Shown: positions 1 to 10,470, counted from the stretch's first letter. The stretch is 64,000 nt of DNA from Oopsacas minuta (GCA_024704765.1 JAKMXF010000166.1:1-64000), one strand, 5' to 3'. A program made the numbers and translations. The notes: generated from the sequence alone by a model not told the origin.

Positions 1-1008
1 ATTAGAGCCTAATTACTTATAGCCCTGCTATTTATTGAGATTTATTCTTTCTTAGTTTCACAGAGAGATTATCGATAATATTTGTTAGTTTGAATTATAT
101 TCTTAAACAACAAGCAGGTTATTTATTTTCTATTCTTTGATATTTATTTCACAAATACATATTTTAATATATTCTAGTTACTTATATATTACATCAATTG
201 TTATTTCCCTCAAATTTGTATTTCTATTAATCGACGTGACAAGAGTTTAGTAATGAAATTGCTTGTGCACGCTGTCCTGTCCAAGGAATTCTAGTAGTGA
301 ATCCAAGAATTCTTGAATGAGGGATAATCATCCAGCTGGTAGTTTGGTTCCCTGCAATCCTGCAGTTGCAACCTCGTATGCAACATTAATAGATTAAACC
401 CTTGTTTCTTGCAATGTACCGTTACAATGTAACAGTTGTAACAAATACGTTGTCAGGTCGGAACATATAAGGATATAAAATAATCTTATTATAGCCAATC
501 ATTTAAACACTAGACCACTCTAGTCACGTATAGACTACAGAGATGGAACCGGTCAAGGTTGACCGGGCGAGCGAGATGGTTAATGGTTATAGAATGAACA
601 TTTTACCTTAAGTACTTTAATTATTATTGCATTCTTGCTATTTTAATTATTTTTGAATTGTAACTATTCTTTAGCACTATTTTACTGGTCCGGCTACACT
701 TATAGTGGGACAGTATTGAAATGACTGCCTTTATATTTTTAGTGCAGTTCGTAAAAGGAGTTGCCTTAATGGCATGGATGATGTGCGGCGTCCATCCGTC
801 CGTGCGCAGCCGTGCGAAATCTAATAGTTCAATTATGAAACATGCAAATTGGCATACATATACATTTGAGTTGGAGAATTGCACATCGGGTATGAATTAT
901 TTTCTAAAGTGAATATTTCACACCTTTTGGTGAGTAATCAGATTTTCACACCTTTATATGTAGAATACAAAAGCAAGCTAGAGATTAGGTTTCAGAATGT
1001 TGACAGGG
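1..1008 (+). repeat. Long direct repeat, copy 1 (family A)
   Basis: Nearly identical to 11666-12674, with scattered substitutions and one 1-bp length difference near 455. It is cut by the window start, so its left end is unknown. Reverse-strand relatives of its last ~250 bp occur near 22031-22270 and 26580-26890, and a weaker one near 2375-2480, so the 3' part belongs to a dispersed family. It contains a 63-codon ATG frame (721-912) that is the same in both long copies. The related copies elsewhere do not keep that frame, so I do not call it a gene. The LTR question is open: no retroviral genes lie between the copies. Confidence 0.85.
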
Positions 1009-2062
1009 GTAATTGGGTACGTAGAGTCTGATTTTGGCATTTCAGATTCTGAAAGTTACAAAATTCACAAATTTATCATATGATTAATCATATTTCACTC
1101 CTTTGTGCATATTTTTGAAAATCATGCTAGAGATTTCGTATCAAAAGTTAGACAGGGTTAATTGAAGGATAATCATTCAGAATTTTATTCATAGGATTTG
1201 ATGATAGAACATGAAGTACATTAGGGGACAAATAATATTGAATATCCTGAAATATTTATCAGATCCAGGAGCCCAAAATCAGTCGGGTTTGGTGCATCTT
1301 GGCATTTACACGGGGAGTCAGGGGGGCATGCCCCCCTAAAAGAACAAAAATAGATAACCCTAAGCTGCACTACCAGTCTGTCGGCCACTTCAAGATTTTT
1401 TGCCATAGGAATTGTATCAGGTTTTGGAAAATAGAATATTAGGAGCAAAATCATAGTAGGAGGTGATGTTCTATGTAGTGGTATTAATGTTGTAGTGTAT
1501 TAGAGAATTTTGTGTGTTCTCGTACACACTGAATTTTCTCTTGTGTACACGAACGAGTGTGTTGACACCAACGAATTCCAGCAGTGAAATATGAGCAATA
1601 CTAAACACTTAAATATTCGATAAATTGTGGATCAATCCACCTGAATTTGGCCAGTACATTTGTCGAGTGTGATGCATTTCCTCTATTCAATGATAAATCC
1701 TTACTACACCTACTCTTGCCACAATGACATCGCAAAATTGTAGTACATACTAAAACCCGATTATTCAGCGCTGTTAGCCCTGAAACCGTGACACGTTCAC
1801 AAAAAGCACCAAATTGTGTACAAAGTTACAGTGTAGTGTGCTTGAACTTTAAGAAGGATCTAGTTCTCGAAGATCAGAGGTGTGGGCACAATCCGTTTTA
1901 TGTGCCATTTTGTACACACTTTGAAGGTATTTACATGAATATACACCTCATCCAGTTGAATCAGAAGGAATTTAAGTGTTGATTTTCGTAATCAGCAAAA
2001 GAATTTACGTTGTTTGAGTGGTCACTCGAATATGTTTGGAATATTGTTAATCTCTAGGTATA
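1009..2062. other. Intergenic, repeat-derived, no gene seen
   Basis: No convincing coding frame. About 1286-1400 resembles the two ends of 26195-26520 (shared C-rich stretch, then 'cagtctgtcggc'), so it is a short copy of another dispersed element. The rest is AT-rich and unassigned. Confidence 0.5.
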
Positions 2063-2247
2063 CAGGGAGTCACCCAAAAGGGACATTCCGAGAAGCGGAC
2101 AACCCCCTTCAACGGTCAAACCTTCTGGCACGGATTGAATTTGCCAAGTATGTAACTAATACTTAAGCAGTCTCCAAGGAGCGGACAATTCTCTACAACG
2201 GACAGATACCATGTTCCCAACGTGTCCGTTATTCGGAGACTCCACTG
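2063..2247. mobile_element. pogo-like MITE, family M1 copy 1
   Basis: A ~185-bp element with terminal inverted repeats (other copies begin CAGTGGAGTCTCC and end GGAGACTCCACTG) and TA on both sides. Copies are at 8886-9071 and 20325-20510, with a partial one at 20692-20771. It has no coding capacity. The TA target and the CAGTGGA-type ends suit Tc1/mariner/pogo-mobilised MITEs. The flanks (Helitron-like sequence on both sides) suggest it inserted into an older repeat. Confidence 0.85.
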
Positions 2248-2652
2248 TATATTGAGATTCTATTATTTGTTTACTATATATCCATAAAAACTACAAATAC
2301 ATTTACATATGAGAAACTTGAAATTGCGAAATTCGGATTCAGTTTCAGTTTACTTGATTACCCCTATATTTCTGTTGAGCCCATGATAACATATTGAAAC
2401 CCAATCTCTAGCATACTTTTGAATTTTGAAAAGAAATATATGGAAAATTTGAAATATTTTTAATTACCGAAGAGGTGTGAAATATACACTTCATAGAATT
2501 TTCAAATGTTAAATGCACAACTAGATGTTACTACGAGTATACATGCCAAGTTTCGGGTCTTAATCTCCGAAGGTGTGAACAGGAGAGCGAACACATATAG
2601 ACAGATGGATAAATAGATAGATACCTAGGCTAAGAAAGTCAACGGTTTTAGA

Positions 2653-2682
2653 ACTATGCCACTATAGTATAACCGGCACAGT
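2653..2682. repeat. Short palindrome with ACTRTGCC/GGCACAGT ends
   Basis: A 30-bp imperfect palindrome that resembles one at 25206-25240 (same outer 8 bp and a TATA-rich centre). It may be a minimal fold-back unit or the end of a larger element. Confidence 0.4.
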
Positions 2683-2875
2683 CAAAAAGTAACTCATGTA
2701 AATTATAAATCTTAGAAAACATCATTGTCCTGTTGGCTAAGAATTCGAAGAAAATCAATTTCAAATTCACTCAAAATTTTAGAACAAAAGTTCCAATTAG
2801 CCAGTTTTGGGGAAAATCAGGTGAAGGCCGATTTCATTCAAATTTTTATGGAAAAACGTAGTAGAAGCGAAGTCT

Positions 2876-2922
2876 ATTTGACATCATATTCCATTGTTAA
2901 TGCAATATGATGTCAAATAGTA
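2876..2922. repeat. Perfect 17-bp stem hairpin
   Basis: Two arms of at least 17 bp, reverse complements without mismatch, around a ~13-nt centre. It lies in non-coding DNA, downstream of a short frame (2725-2910) that I do not consider real. It could be a transposon end hairpin. Its function is unknown. Confidence 0.6.
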
Positions 2923-3182
2923 TAGCTTGTAATTTGATTAAACTAAAGTCAAGGGCGATCAATGATTTGTGGCCCGTAGGTTTAAAAGTTTGAGCACACT
3001 TGTACTAGAATCATTGTTTCGATTCCTGCTGGAACTCGCATAGCTGTCTAAGTGCATATTAAGACCCATTAGGATTATATATATCCCTACATTATTCAGG
3101 TATGATAAATATTTGAAAGTTACTGTTAACACCAAGCATTTATGTTTGCTGAATTGCTGTTTCCATCTCTGTAAATAATAAT

Positions 3183-3192
3183 ATATTTTCAG
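3183..3192 (+). promoter_or_regulatory. Splice-acceptor-like site before GTPase start codon
   Basis: The sequence atattttcag ends 6 nt before the ATG at 3199. It could end a 5' UTR intron or accept a spliced leader. No matching donor was identified. Confidence 0.4.
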
Positions 3193-3198
3193 ATTTTG

Positions 3199-4815
3199 AT
3201 GGCAGAAAGGAAGCCTGCTTGGCGAAATTGGGATAATCGTAAAACCTGGCTAAAACGGGCACGTGATGTTACACTAATTCCTCCTAAAAGAGATTTTGAT
3301 CGCACTTTCATACTAATCGGTAAAGTAAATAGCGGTAAAAGCACTTTAGCTAATCTCTTATACGGAATTAAAGATAAAATAACGTTTCGTGTTCACCCAC
3401 ACAAGCAAGCATATTGCACGACAACTGAAATGAGTTGTAAAGAATTTGAGGTAGAGTCATCTATAGTATATGGACGCGTATTCCAAGGAAACGAAAAGCT
3501 AAAGGTTCAAATTATGGACCAACCTGGCTCAAATGATAGTAACTATACTGATCAAGATCGTTGCGATAATATAGTGGAATGTTTAAAGGTGTCTCGAGCT
3601 GAATTGTCTAATACGTTTCTAATTGTTTTCGACATGAGCGGGAAATTTTTTACAATCGAGGATACTATTTCAATCTTGAATTTATCAGAAATACTTTCTA
3701 ATTCAGGATACAAGTTTTTCGAGAATGCTATTTTGGTAGTTACTCATGCCGATCAGTTTGATAATTATCAGGAAAAATTCAGACAAATGCTGGAAATGAA
3801 AGAGTATGCATCAATCAGCCATTTACTGAAACAGATCAATAAGCAACACATATTTATTAATGGTTTAGATATTACCGAAGAAAATCGTAACAACTTACTC
3901 AAAACTCTTTTCCAAATGTCAAAACCTAAATTGAACGTATCAATCACTGGTAACCATGGCTTTCTTGGATCTGAGTTGCGTGAATTGTTACAACTCCCAG
4001 AAGACGACCTTGTAGAAAATGATTCCACAAAATTCGATGTTGAATATTTCTTCAATCCAGATATGAATATTTTTGACCAATTTGATAAATTAACATTGGA
4101 ACAACGTGTCCAAGATGAATTAAAGAAACTCTTCATTGTCAGTAGGGGAATTACTGCCATGGTTGTATTGATTAGCTTAGAAGAAGCTTTTAGTGAAGAG
4201 TTCTATAATTTAATTAATTCAATCCCTGAAACATATTCTATTGGATCTTCCTCTAAGGTTGAAGATAGCGATATTTGGAAATATACCTTCATTGTGTTTC
4301 TCTCACCTGTTTCAGAAAGTAAATCAGTTCTGGAAAATATACAACGAAACACACGTATTAAGAAACTTGTTGCAAGAGTAAACAACAGATACACGTGGGT
4401 AACGAGAGGTATGTCACCAGCTGATTGTCATAATAAGTTAATAGAAATGGTTTTACAAGTGGGTCATGATGCACAAGGAAGAACTCTAATCAATAATCAA
4501 GTTGTGAAACAAATGAACAAGTTTATCTCAGGTCCCAAGTCTCCACAAAATCTTGAGAGAGTAAAGCCACGCACAGTCACTGACCTGAATAAGATGCAAC
4601 AAAGTATTCCTTGTTTCGAAATCCCTAATAGCGACGATTTTCTAATCAGAGCAAACACATTTGATTGGAATAAGCCTACTATCTCATGTATCCTAGGATA
4701 TTTTATTTTGAAGAGACTGAAACCTGAAGCAGCGGAGAGATTCCAAGAAGATTTTCCTGAATCAGAAATATCTAGAGAGCAATTCAGGGAATTCTGCCTT
4801 GCGAACCTGAATTGA
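3199..4815 (+). CDS. AIG1/GIMAP-like GTPase, intact G1/G3/G4 motifs
   Basis: 538 residues from the ATG at 3199; an upstream in-frame TTG at 3196 is not used. The first G domain shows a P-loop GKVNSGKST (residues 41-49), a G2-like TTTE (74-77), DQPG (107-110) and THAD (182-185), with the AIG1-type segment FFTIED between G3 and G4. This is the layout of AIG1/GIMAP GTPases, which bind GTP and often assemble on membranes. A second, degenerate copy of the fold follows (about 245-440): it starts GNHGFLG without the lysine and ends in an RYTWV segment like the AIG1 G5 region. The last ~95 residues are unassigned. No signal peptide or membrane helix is seen. A pyrimidine-rich AG (3183-3192) just upstream looks like a splice acceptor. 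The downstream paralogue at 5202 shares both domains. An immune or stress role is inference from the family only. Confidence 0.85.
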   Translation: MAERKPAWRNWDNRKTWLKRARDVTLIPPKRDFDRTFILIGKVNSGKSTLANLLYGIKDKITFRVHPHKQAYCTTTEMSCKEFEVESSIVYGRVFQGNEKLKVQIMDQPGSNDSNYTDQDRCDNIVECLKVSRAELSNTFLIVFDMSGKFFTIEDTISILNLSEILSNSGYKFFENAILVVTHADQFDNYQEKFRQMLEMKEYASISHLLKQINKQHIFINGLDITEENRNNLLKTLFQMSKPKLNVSITGNHGFLGSELRELLQLPEDDLVENDSTKFDVEYFFNPDMNIFDQFDKLTLEQRVQDELKKLFIVSRGITAMVVLISLEEAFSEEFYNLINSIPETYSIGSSSKVEDSDIWKYTFIVFLSPVSESKSVLENIQRNTRIKKLVARVNNRYTWVTRGMSPADCHNKLIEMVLQVGHDAQGRTLINNQVVKQMNKFISGPKSPQNLERVKPRTVTDLNKMQQSIPCFEIPNSDDFLIRANTFDWNKPTISCILGYFILKRLKPEAAERFQEDFPESEISREQFREFCLANLN

Positions 4816-5170
4816 TAAAGATTATACATACTTCTTAGTACTTTTCCAAAATTAGGTTACTAACAATAAGACCCCTTAGTCTATTGACTTCTCAAAATAT
4901 ATTTTTGTTTATGGATTCTGAATTTCTTTCTTAGTGATATTATATGTATATTTGCACTCTATGATTTCCGTTCTTTGAGTAGAAATTTGATCAATGACCC
5001 CGAGACCAAGACGGCATCTTGGGACCACGAAATTCGAATTGAATTACAAGTACATATCCTTCATGTATTCTATAATCTTTCACTTGACAACTGACAAACA
5101 AACAACTTTTGAGATATGATAGGATCGGTTAATGAAATCGTGATTTAGCTAATTAGTGATATGATAATCT
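4816..5170. other. Spacer between the two GTPase genes
   Basis: About 350 bp of AT-rich DNA with no coding frame. It presumably holds the 3' UTR of the first gene and the 5' region of the second. Confidence 0.5.
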
Positions 5171-5201
5171 TTCTAACTTTATTTCTTTTTCAAATAATAG
5201 C
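5171..5201 (+). promoter_or_regulatory. Branch point, pyrimidine tract and acceptor before second GTPase gene
   Basis: The stretch has ttctaac (branch-like), a T-rich tract and a terminal TAG one base before the ATG at 5203-5205. A close copy of it lies inside the coding region at about 6341-6371. Confidence 0.5.
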
Positions 5202-5202
5202 A

Positions 5203-7511
5203 TGAATAACATCAAATTTGTATTGGTTGGAGATCACAATTGTGGTATGAACTCTTTACGAATGATGTTGGAACAGACTGGTAGCAGTTCTATTAATGAG
5301 GAATGTTTGAAGGGTGAAATATTGGATGCCAAAACCAAGTTTATAAAGTTACTGCAAGACAGATCAAACCACACAGTGTTCCTTATAGTAATTCCAATAA
5401 CATTGAGAGTGCTAAAGGTGCAATGGTTAGATTCGCTGAAGGCTGAATGCAACCATTTCAGGAATGCAATAATTGTATTCACTCATACTAACACGGTTAA
5501 CCAAACTCATGAAAATGACTTATTAGAACAACATGTGAAAGAGATATGTAAGAGTAAAGAGTGGGATTATCTGCTTAGATGTGTTAATGGTCGTTTTGTC
5601 TGTCTAAACTCAATCTCACAAGAATTAGAATACAAACGTAAAGTTGTCAAAGAAATTATCCGAATTTCCAAACCATCTTACACAATCTTGATCCATGGGA
5701 ACAATCATGCAAGTTCTTCAATAATATCAAAAAAATTACAATTATCCGACTGTAATAATGTGATTGAATTGAAAGATATACGAATGAATTTCTATTTCTA
5801 TCCAGATCTTGATCTATTCCAGGGATTACAACAGCCTGATTGTGGAGATTGTATCAGCAATTTGATTGGTAACCGTGTGCACCATGGTCAGGGCATTACT
5901 CTCATTTTACTCTTAGTCAGTCATGAAGAGATATTATCCAGAGACATGAAAGAGATGATAACTGATCTTCCACACAATGAACATTATCGGATGGATCATA
6001 AAACTGATAAGTATTGGTGGAACCACACAAGTGTATTGTTTACATTTGGAGAGAATTCTAATAATTGTCGTGATGAAGTGATGAACTCCATCAAAAGAAA
6101 TGTAAGAATTAACGAGGTGGTGAACAGAGCTGGTGGTAGATATATTTGGATGTCAGATACTACTTCTAAAGAGGATATTGTTAATCAAATCCGAACTCAA
6201 TGTGATAATATGAAAAAGTATCGTAACGGTAGAGAGTTTATTGGCGGACCTACAAAGGACTATCCCATGAAAATGAAAGAAGAAAAGTCAAATATTCCTG
6301 AAGTACAACATGACGGCTTCGGTGGTCATTCTGATATTCTTTTCAATTTTATTTCTTTTTCAAACAACAGCAAGAGTAACACCAAATTTGTATTGGTTGG
6401 AGATCACAATTGTGGCGTGAACTCTTTACGAATGATGTTGGAACAGACTGGTAGCAGTTCTATTAATGAGGAATGTTTGAAGGGTGAAATATTGGATGCT
6501 AAAACTAAGTTTATAAAGTTACTACAAGACAGATCAAATCACACAGTGTTTCTTATAGTAATTCCAATAACATTGATAGTGCTAAAAGTGCAATGGTTAG
6601 ATTCGCTGAAGGCTGAATGCAACAATTTGGCTCTTTCATCTGTTAACCTTTTCAGGAATGCAATAATTGTATTCACTCATACTAACACGGTTAACCAAAC
6701 TCATGAAAATAACTTATTAGAACAACATGTGAAAGAGATGTGTAAGAGTAAAGAGTGGGATTATCTGCTTAGATGTGTTAATGGTCGTTTTGTCTGTCTA
6801 AACTCAATCTTACAAGAATTAGAATACAGACGTAAAGTTGTCAAAGAAATTATTCAATTTTCCAAACCATCTTACACAATCTTGATTCATGGGAACAATC
6901 ATGCAAATTCTTCAATATTATTCACAAAATTACAATTATCCGACCGTAATAATGTGATTGAATTAGAAGATATACGAATGAATTTCTATTCCTATCCAGA
7001 TTTTGATCTATTCCAGGGATTACAACAGCCTGATTGTGGAGATGTTATCAGGAATTTGATTGGTAACCGTGTGTACCATGGTCAGGGCCTCACTCTCATT
7101 TTACTCTTAATCAGTCAGCAAGAGATATTCTCCAGAGGCATGAGAGAGATGATAACTGATCTTCCACACAATGAACATTATCGGATGGACCATAAAACTG
7201 ATAAGTATTGGTGGAACCACACAAGTGTATTGTTTACATTTGGAGAGAATTCTAATAATTTTCGTGATGAAGTGTTAAACTCCATCAAAAGAAATGTAAG
7301 AATTAAAGAGGTGGTGAACAGAGCTGGTGGTAGATATATTTGGATGTCAGATACTACTTCTAAAGAGGATATTGTTAATCAAATCCAAACTCAATGTGAT
7401 AATATGAAAAAGTATCGTAACGGTAGAGAGTTTATTGGCGGACCTACAAAGGACTATCCCATGAAAATGAATAATGCCGGTGGTGGTCATTCTCTCTATA
7501 AATTTGTTTGA
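5203..7511 (+). CDS. Tandem-duplicated AIG1-like pseudo-GTPase
   Basis: About 769 residues from the ATG that follows the acceptor-like TAG. It consists of two ~385-residue units (DNA period 1170 bp) that are nearly identical. Each unit parallels the gene at 3199: an N-terminal G-like domain plus a second degenerate one. The P-loop reads GDHNCGMNS in unit 1 and GDHNCGVNS in unit 2, so the lysine that contacts the phosphates is M or V. The G4 position is THTN instead of THAD, and no DxxG is visible. The AIG1-like fold signatures remain (NGRFVCLN; GGRYIW). GTP hydrolysis is therefore unlikely; a scaffolding or partner role with the upstream GTPase is inference. Unit 2 carries a ~27-bp in-frame insertion near 6630. 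The linker between the units derives from the sequence that precedes the start codon of unit 1. Start and frame are secure; function is not. Confidence 0.8.
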
Positions 7512-7808
7512 GTATTCTATTACATTCTTATCTTGTTGTCACATATATCATGAACCATGTAATGTTATGCATGAATATATTTGTTTATTTCATTATATAC
7601 ATCATTTTATAGTTCGAGGATGTTAATATCCTGTACATGAAGGGGGGAGAAATCTGGGGACTACACAGAGCAGGTTACGCGTATGGCGAAGGAAGACCTG
7701 TGGGATACGTTAGTGGCCACACATCACGAGCTCAGTCATGGCGGACGTGTCAGGGTACGAGGTACGAGTATTTCATGAGCCACAACTATCACGTGCTTCG
7801 TGCAATAA
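7512..7808. other. 3' flank of GTPase gene, no gene seen
   Basis: The sequence changes from AT-rich to more GC-rich near 7640. A short ATG frame here (7637-7870) overlaps the next candidate in another frame and resembles nothing known. Confidence 0.4.
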
Positions 7809-8246
7809 TTGTCCTCATACGCTTCTGCGGCATTTGCCAAGCCAACAAATGCAGGATATGTGTTTGCTGACGATCTTGATGACGATTCCTACAACTTCAG
7901 TCTACCCCTGCTGATCCGAACACAAGTTACACCTTATTATAACTTTACCTCAGGCCAGTCCGAGCTGATACCCTCTGATTCATACCTCTCACCCCTACCA
8001 CCGGCATCTCCTATTCCCTACGCATCTATCACCTACTTCACTGACCATCCTCTGTGTTCAGTCTGCGCAATAGATGATGGCAACTGCACTGTGAGTTGCA
8101 GTATACAACATGTCAACTTTGGGATGATGATGGTGTCACAACCAGACATTGATGGAGAGGAAACTGAAGCAGAATGGAAATTGTTTCGGCGGATAATTTG
8201 GAGGCAATTCAATCATAGCTCTTGTAGGATGTACTATCGAAATTGA
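7809..8246 (+). CDS. Candidate coding exon, unknown protein
   Basis: An open frame of 145 codons without an ATG near its start, so if real it would be a downstream exon. Possible acceptors are AG at about 7839 and the CAG at about 7853-7855. The translation is rich in Y, S and P (DDLDDDSYNF, SDSYLSPLPPASPIPYASIT) and ends with several cysteines and an FGMMM run. IPYASI fits the ITIM pattern (I-x-Y-x-x-I). No family recognised. The local GC is higher than the surroundings, which makes a long open frame easier by chance. Confidence 0.25.
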   Translation: MSSYASAAFAKPTNAGYVFADDLDDDSYNFSLPLLIRTQVTPYYNFTSGQSELIPSDSYLSPLPPASPIPYASITYFTDHPLCSVCAIDDGNCTVSCSIQHVNFGMMMVSQPDIDGEETEAEWKLFRRIIWRQFNHSSCRMYYRN

Positions 8247-8295
8247 TCAATAGGGGAGACATTTCGATTGCATTTCAAACTTACCAAATTTATCT

Positions 8296-8484
8296 ACAAT
8301 AGTAGAGGTTTTACTAGTAACAACAGTCACTATTGAACGTACATTTAGCAATATGAAACTAATAACAACAAGACTCCGCAGCTGGATGGGCGAGGACACA
8401 ATTGAACATACAATGCGGATATGTATTGAAGGCACTGATCACCTAACGAATGATATGTTGGAGGAATTTGTTGATCATTATTAA
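8296..8484 (+). pseudogene. hAT transposase C-terminal fragment
   Basis: About 60 codons ending in TAA, with TIERTFSNMKLITTRLRSWMG followed by a short helical tail. This is the hAT dimerisation region (the family pattern is roughly 'ERxFSxLKxIKTxLRSxM'). Nothing upstream in frame supports the rest of the transposase, so it is a 3' remnant. Confidence 0.75.
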
Positions 8485-8885
8485 GGGCAAAAGAACCGCA
8501 GAATAGTACTGAGGCTCAAGCTTAGGGCCTGTGGCATCTTGAGTTGCATTTAACCTGGGTTCAGGGCCGTATTAAGGGGAAGGGGGGCTATGGGTGCTGT
8601 AGCACCCGGGCCCGGGGCCGCGTAGGCATAGTCGTAGCGGGCCTGCAGAAATTTCTCTCTTGTAGATTCGCAAAGAGCCAAACAAAAAGTGCCGCTACAG
8701 TAAGGTATGAGGTTGCACATACTTGATTATACAATACCAGCTAGGGGGTCCCAACAGGGGTGATTACCCCAAATGGAGTAATATGAGGATTTTTGGAAGG
8801 TAATGGGTGCTTCATTAGTTTAAAATTTGTTATCAATAGTTCCACAGTAATTTGAATAGTTGTTATTTGTTTTTAATGGTATATA
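8485..8885. other. Unassigned, with GC-rich patch
   Basis: The stretch 8565-8640 is C/G-rich and palindromic in places (cccgggcccgggg), typical of a transposon end. No gene seen. Confidence 0.4.
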
Positions 8886-9071
8886 CAGTGGAGTCTCCCA
8901 AAACGGACACTCCGAGACGCGGACAACCCCCTACAACGGACAAACTTTCTGGCACGGATTGAATTTGCCAAGCATGTAATTAATACTTAAGCAGTCTCCG
9001 AGGAGCGGACAATTCTCTACAACTACCAGATCCCATGTCCCCAACGTGTCTGTTATTCGGAGACTCCACTG
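8886..9071. mobile_element. pogo-like MITE, family M1 copy 2
   Basis: Full-length copy with both TIRs and flanking TA. The sequences on either side (…tttgtttttaatggta and tattcataaaaacaac…) read together like the Helitron-like repeat common in this window, so the MITE landed inside one. Confidence 0.85.
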
Positions 9072-9073
9072 TA

Positions 9074-9442
9074 TTCATAAAAACAACAATAAATATACAT
9101 ATGATAAACTTGAAAATAATGCGAAATTCGGATTCAGCGTACTTAATTACCCCTGGGTAGCCGTTTAGAGCAAGCCTGTACGTATATTTTGAGATTTGGA
9201 TAATTTGTTTACTTTATATATTAATAAAAACAACAATAAATTTCCTTATGATTCATCCCAAAGTGTGAAAATCGGATTCAGCATATTTGATATATTTAGT
9301 GAAGTTTTATTGAATTCTATTTACTTCCTTGATAAACGCGATAAATACATAGTTATGCGACAATTTCATAATTGCATATCGTAAATCCTTTCCTTGACAA
9401 CAGACAAACAAACAGACAATAATTGAGATGTAATAATATAGA
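9074..9442 (-). mobile_element. Helitron-like non-autonomous repeat, partial
   Basis: Read on the minus strand it begins at 9442 near TCTATATTATTACAT, and shares the body of the copies at 14506-14974, 38981-39609 and 62523-63255. The GC-rich 3' end is missing; the MITE at 8886-9071 lies at that side. Confidence 0.5.
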
Positions 9443-9741
9443 TTAAACCATAGATGCCCTAAGGATTTCAGTCAAAGATCCTGTTGCATGTCAGAATTGC
9501 TACCACTGTTATATTTCGATTGCACCTCATGATTGCTCATTATGATACAGATAAATAAAAATATGTTTAATCATTACTTTCGAAGATAAAGAGTAAAATT
9601 TATGATCCTCATTACGCTAATTGCTGCTGTTCTATTTTCGAGCTTCTCGTTAACTCACTAATCCCCTGGAATAGGCTATCATATCATAATGCCACTCTTA
9701 ATATATTTTGTGTACCCTTCACATATTCTTGTATACATTTT
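9443..9741. other. Intergenic, no gene seen
   Basis: AT-rich, no recognisable element or coding frame. Confidence 0.4.
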
Positions 9742-9861
9742 AAGGTTCTGTGGATCCCAGGTTGGCGGACCTCTTTGGTCCATTTTATGAGGTCCGCGGA
9801 CCCCTGCCAATAAACATAACGAAAACATTTTGGGCCGCGAACCCCAGGTTGAGAACCACTG
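9742..9861. mobile_element. hAT-type MITE, degenerate
   Basis: Ends with ttgagaaccactg, the complement of the common hAT start CAGTGGTTCTCAA, and has G/C-rich 'ggacc' blocks shared with the shorter copy at 11258-11339. Confidence 0.5.
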
Positions 9862-10065
9862 TATTAGATGGTATTCATCCAAATCGTGAAATTCTTTGTT
9901 GTTGAAGTTCATTGATTATGTAACAATAAAATGTTATACGTAGATAAAAGATTATCGAATATACACAGTCTAAGAAGTAAATGTACATTGATTTAATACA
10001 AGAATACCATAAAATAGGTCACACATTAAATATGAGTTGGGTTTAGAAGACAAAATATATAGGAA

Positions 10066-10470
10066 CTATTTGGGTTTCAACTTCTTCAATTTTCGAGTGT
10101 TTTCTACATTAGACTTCAATGGTAGCGAGGCATTCCTATTTTTAATTTTATTGGATAAGATACAGATTGAAGTAGAGGTCAATAATTTGGCTAATATATC
10201 CCATATTAGTGTACTGCAACTGTTGAGCATAACTCTCCATATATCAGCTTGTTCATTCTCTAAAACTGTAATTGTTAAGTGGGTGAGAATCTTTTTAGAT
10301 GGACCAGTAACAAAACTACCGAGTAAGCCTGGTTGATTCTCAATAGCAGAGTACATTTTACACAATGTAATAACTGCGCTGATCACACAACTACTTGGCC
10401 ATTTTAGTGAGCCGCGGTCGATTATCTGAATTAGCCTATATTTAGAATCTGAAGGCTCTTCAATTTCCAT
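10066..10470 (-). pseudogene. Probable C-terminal piece of a DNA transposase
   Basis: A 134-codon ATG frame. It contains LIQIIDRGSLKWPSS, then a helical region and a basic end (NTRKLKKLKPK). 'DRGgLxYPS' followed by helices and a KLK-rich tail is typical of the C-terminus of P-element/THAP-like transposases in invertebrate genomes. I recognise this by pattern only. No N-terminal or catalytic part lies upstream on this strand; the BED finger at 10667 is of another type. It could instead be an unknown small gene. Confidence 0.35.

Noticed and set aside
721-912. 63-codon ATG frame kept identical in both long repeats (also 12387-12578).
   Set aside because: Identity follows from the recent repeat. 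Diverged relatives of the same sequence (22200-22270, 26820-26890) do not preserve the frame, and the protein has no features.
2965-3035. tRNA or tRNA-derived SINE (B-box-like tttcgattcc at ~3014).
   Set aside because: No cloverleaf can be built around it and the A box is poor.
3768-4829. Minus-strand frames opposite the first GTPase gene.
   Set aside because: Shadows of a clearly coding plus-strand frame.
9679-9912. 77-codon minus-strand frame.
   Set aside because: Coincides with a hAT-type MITE; no protein features.
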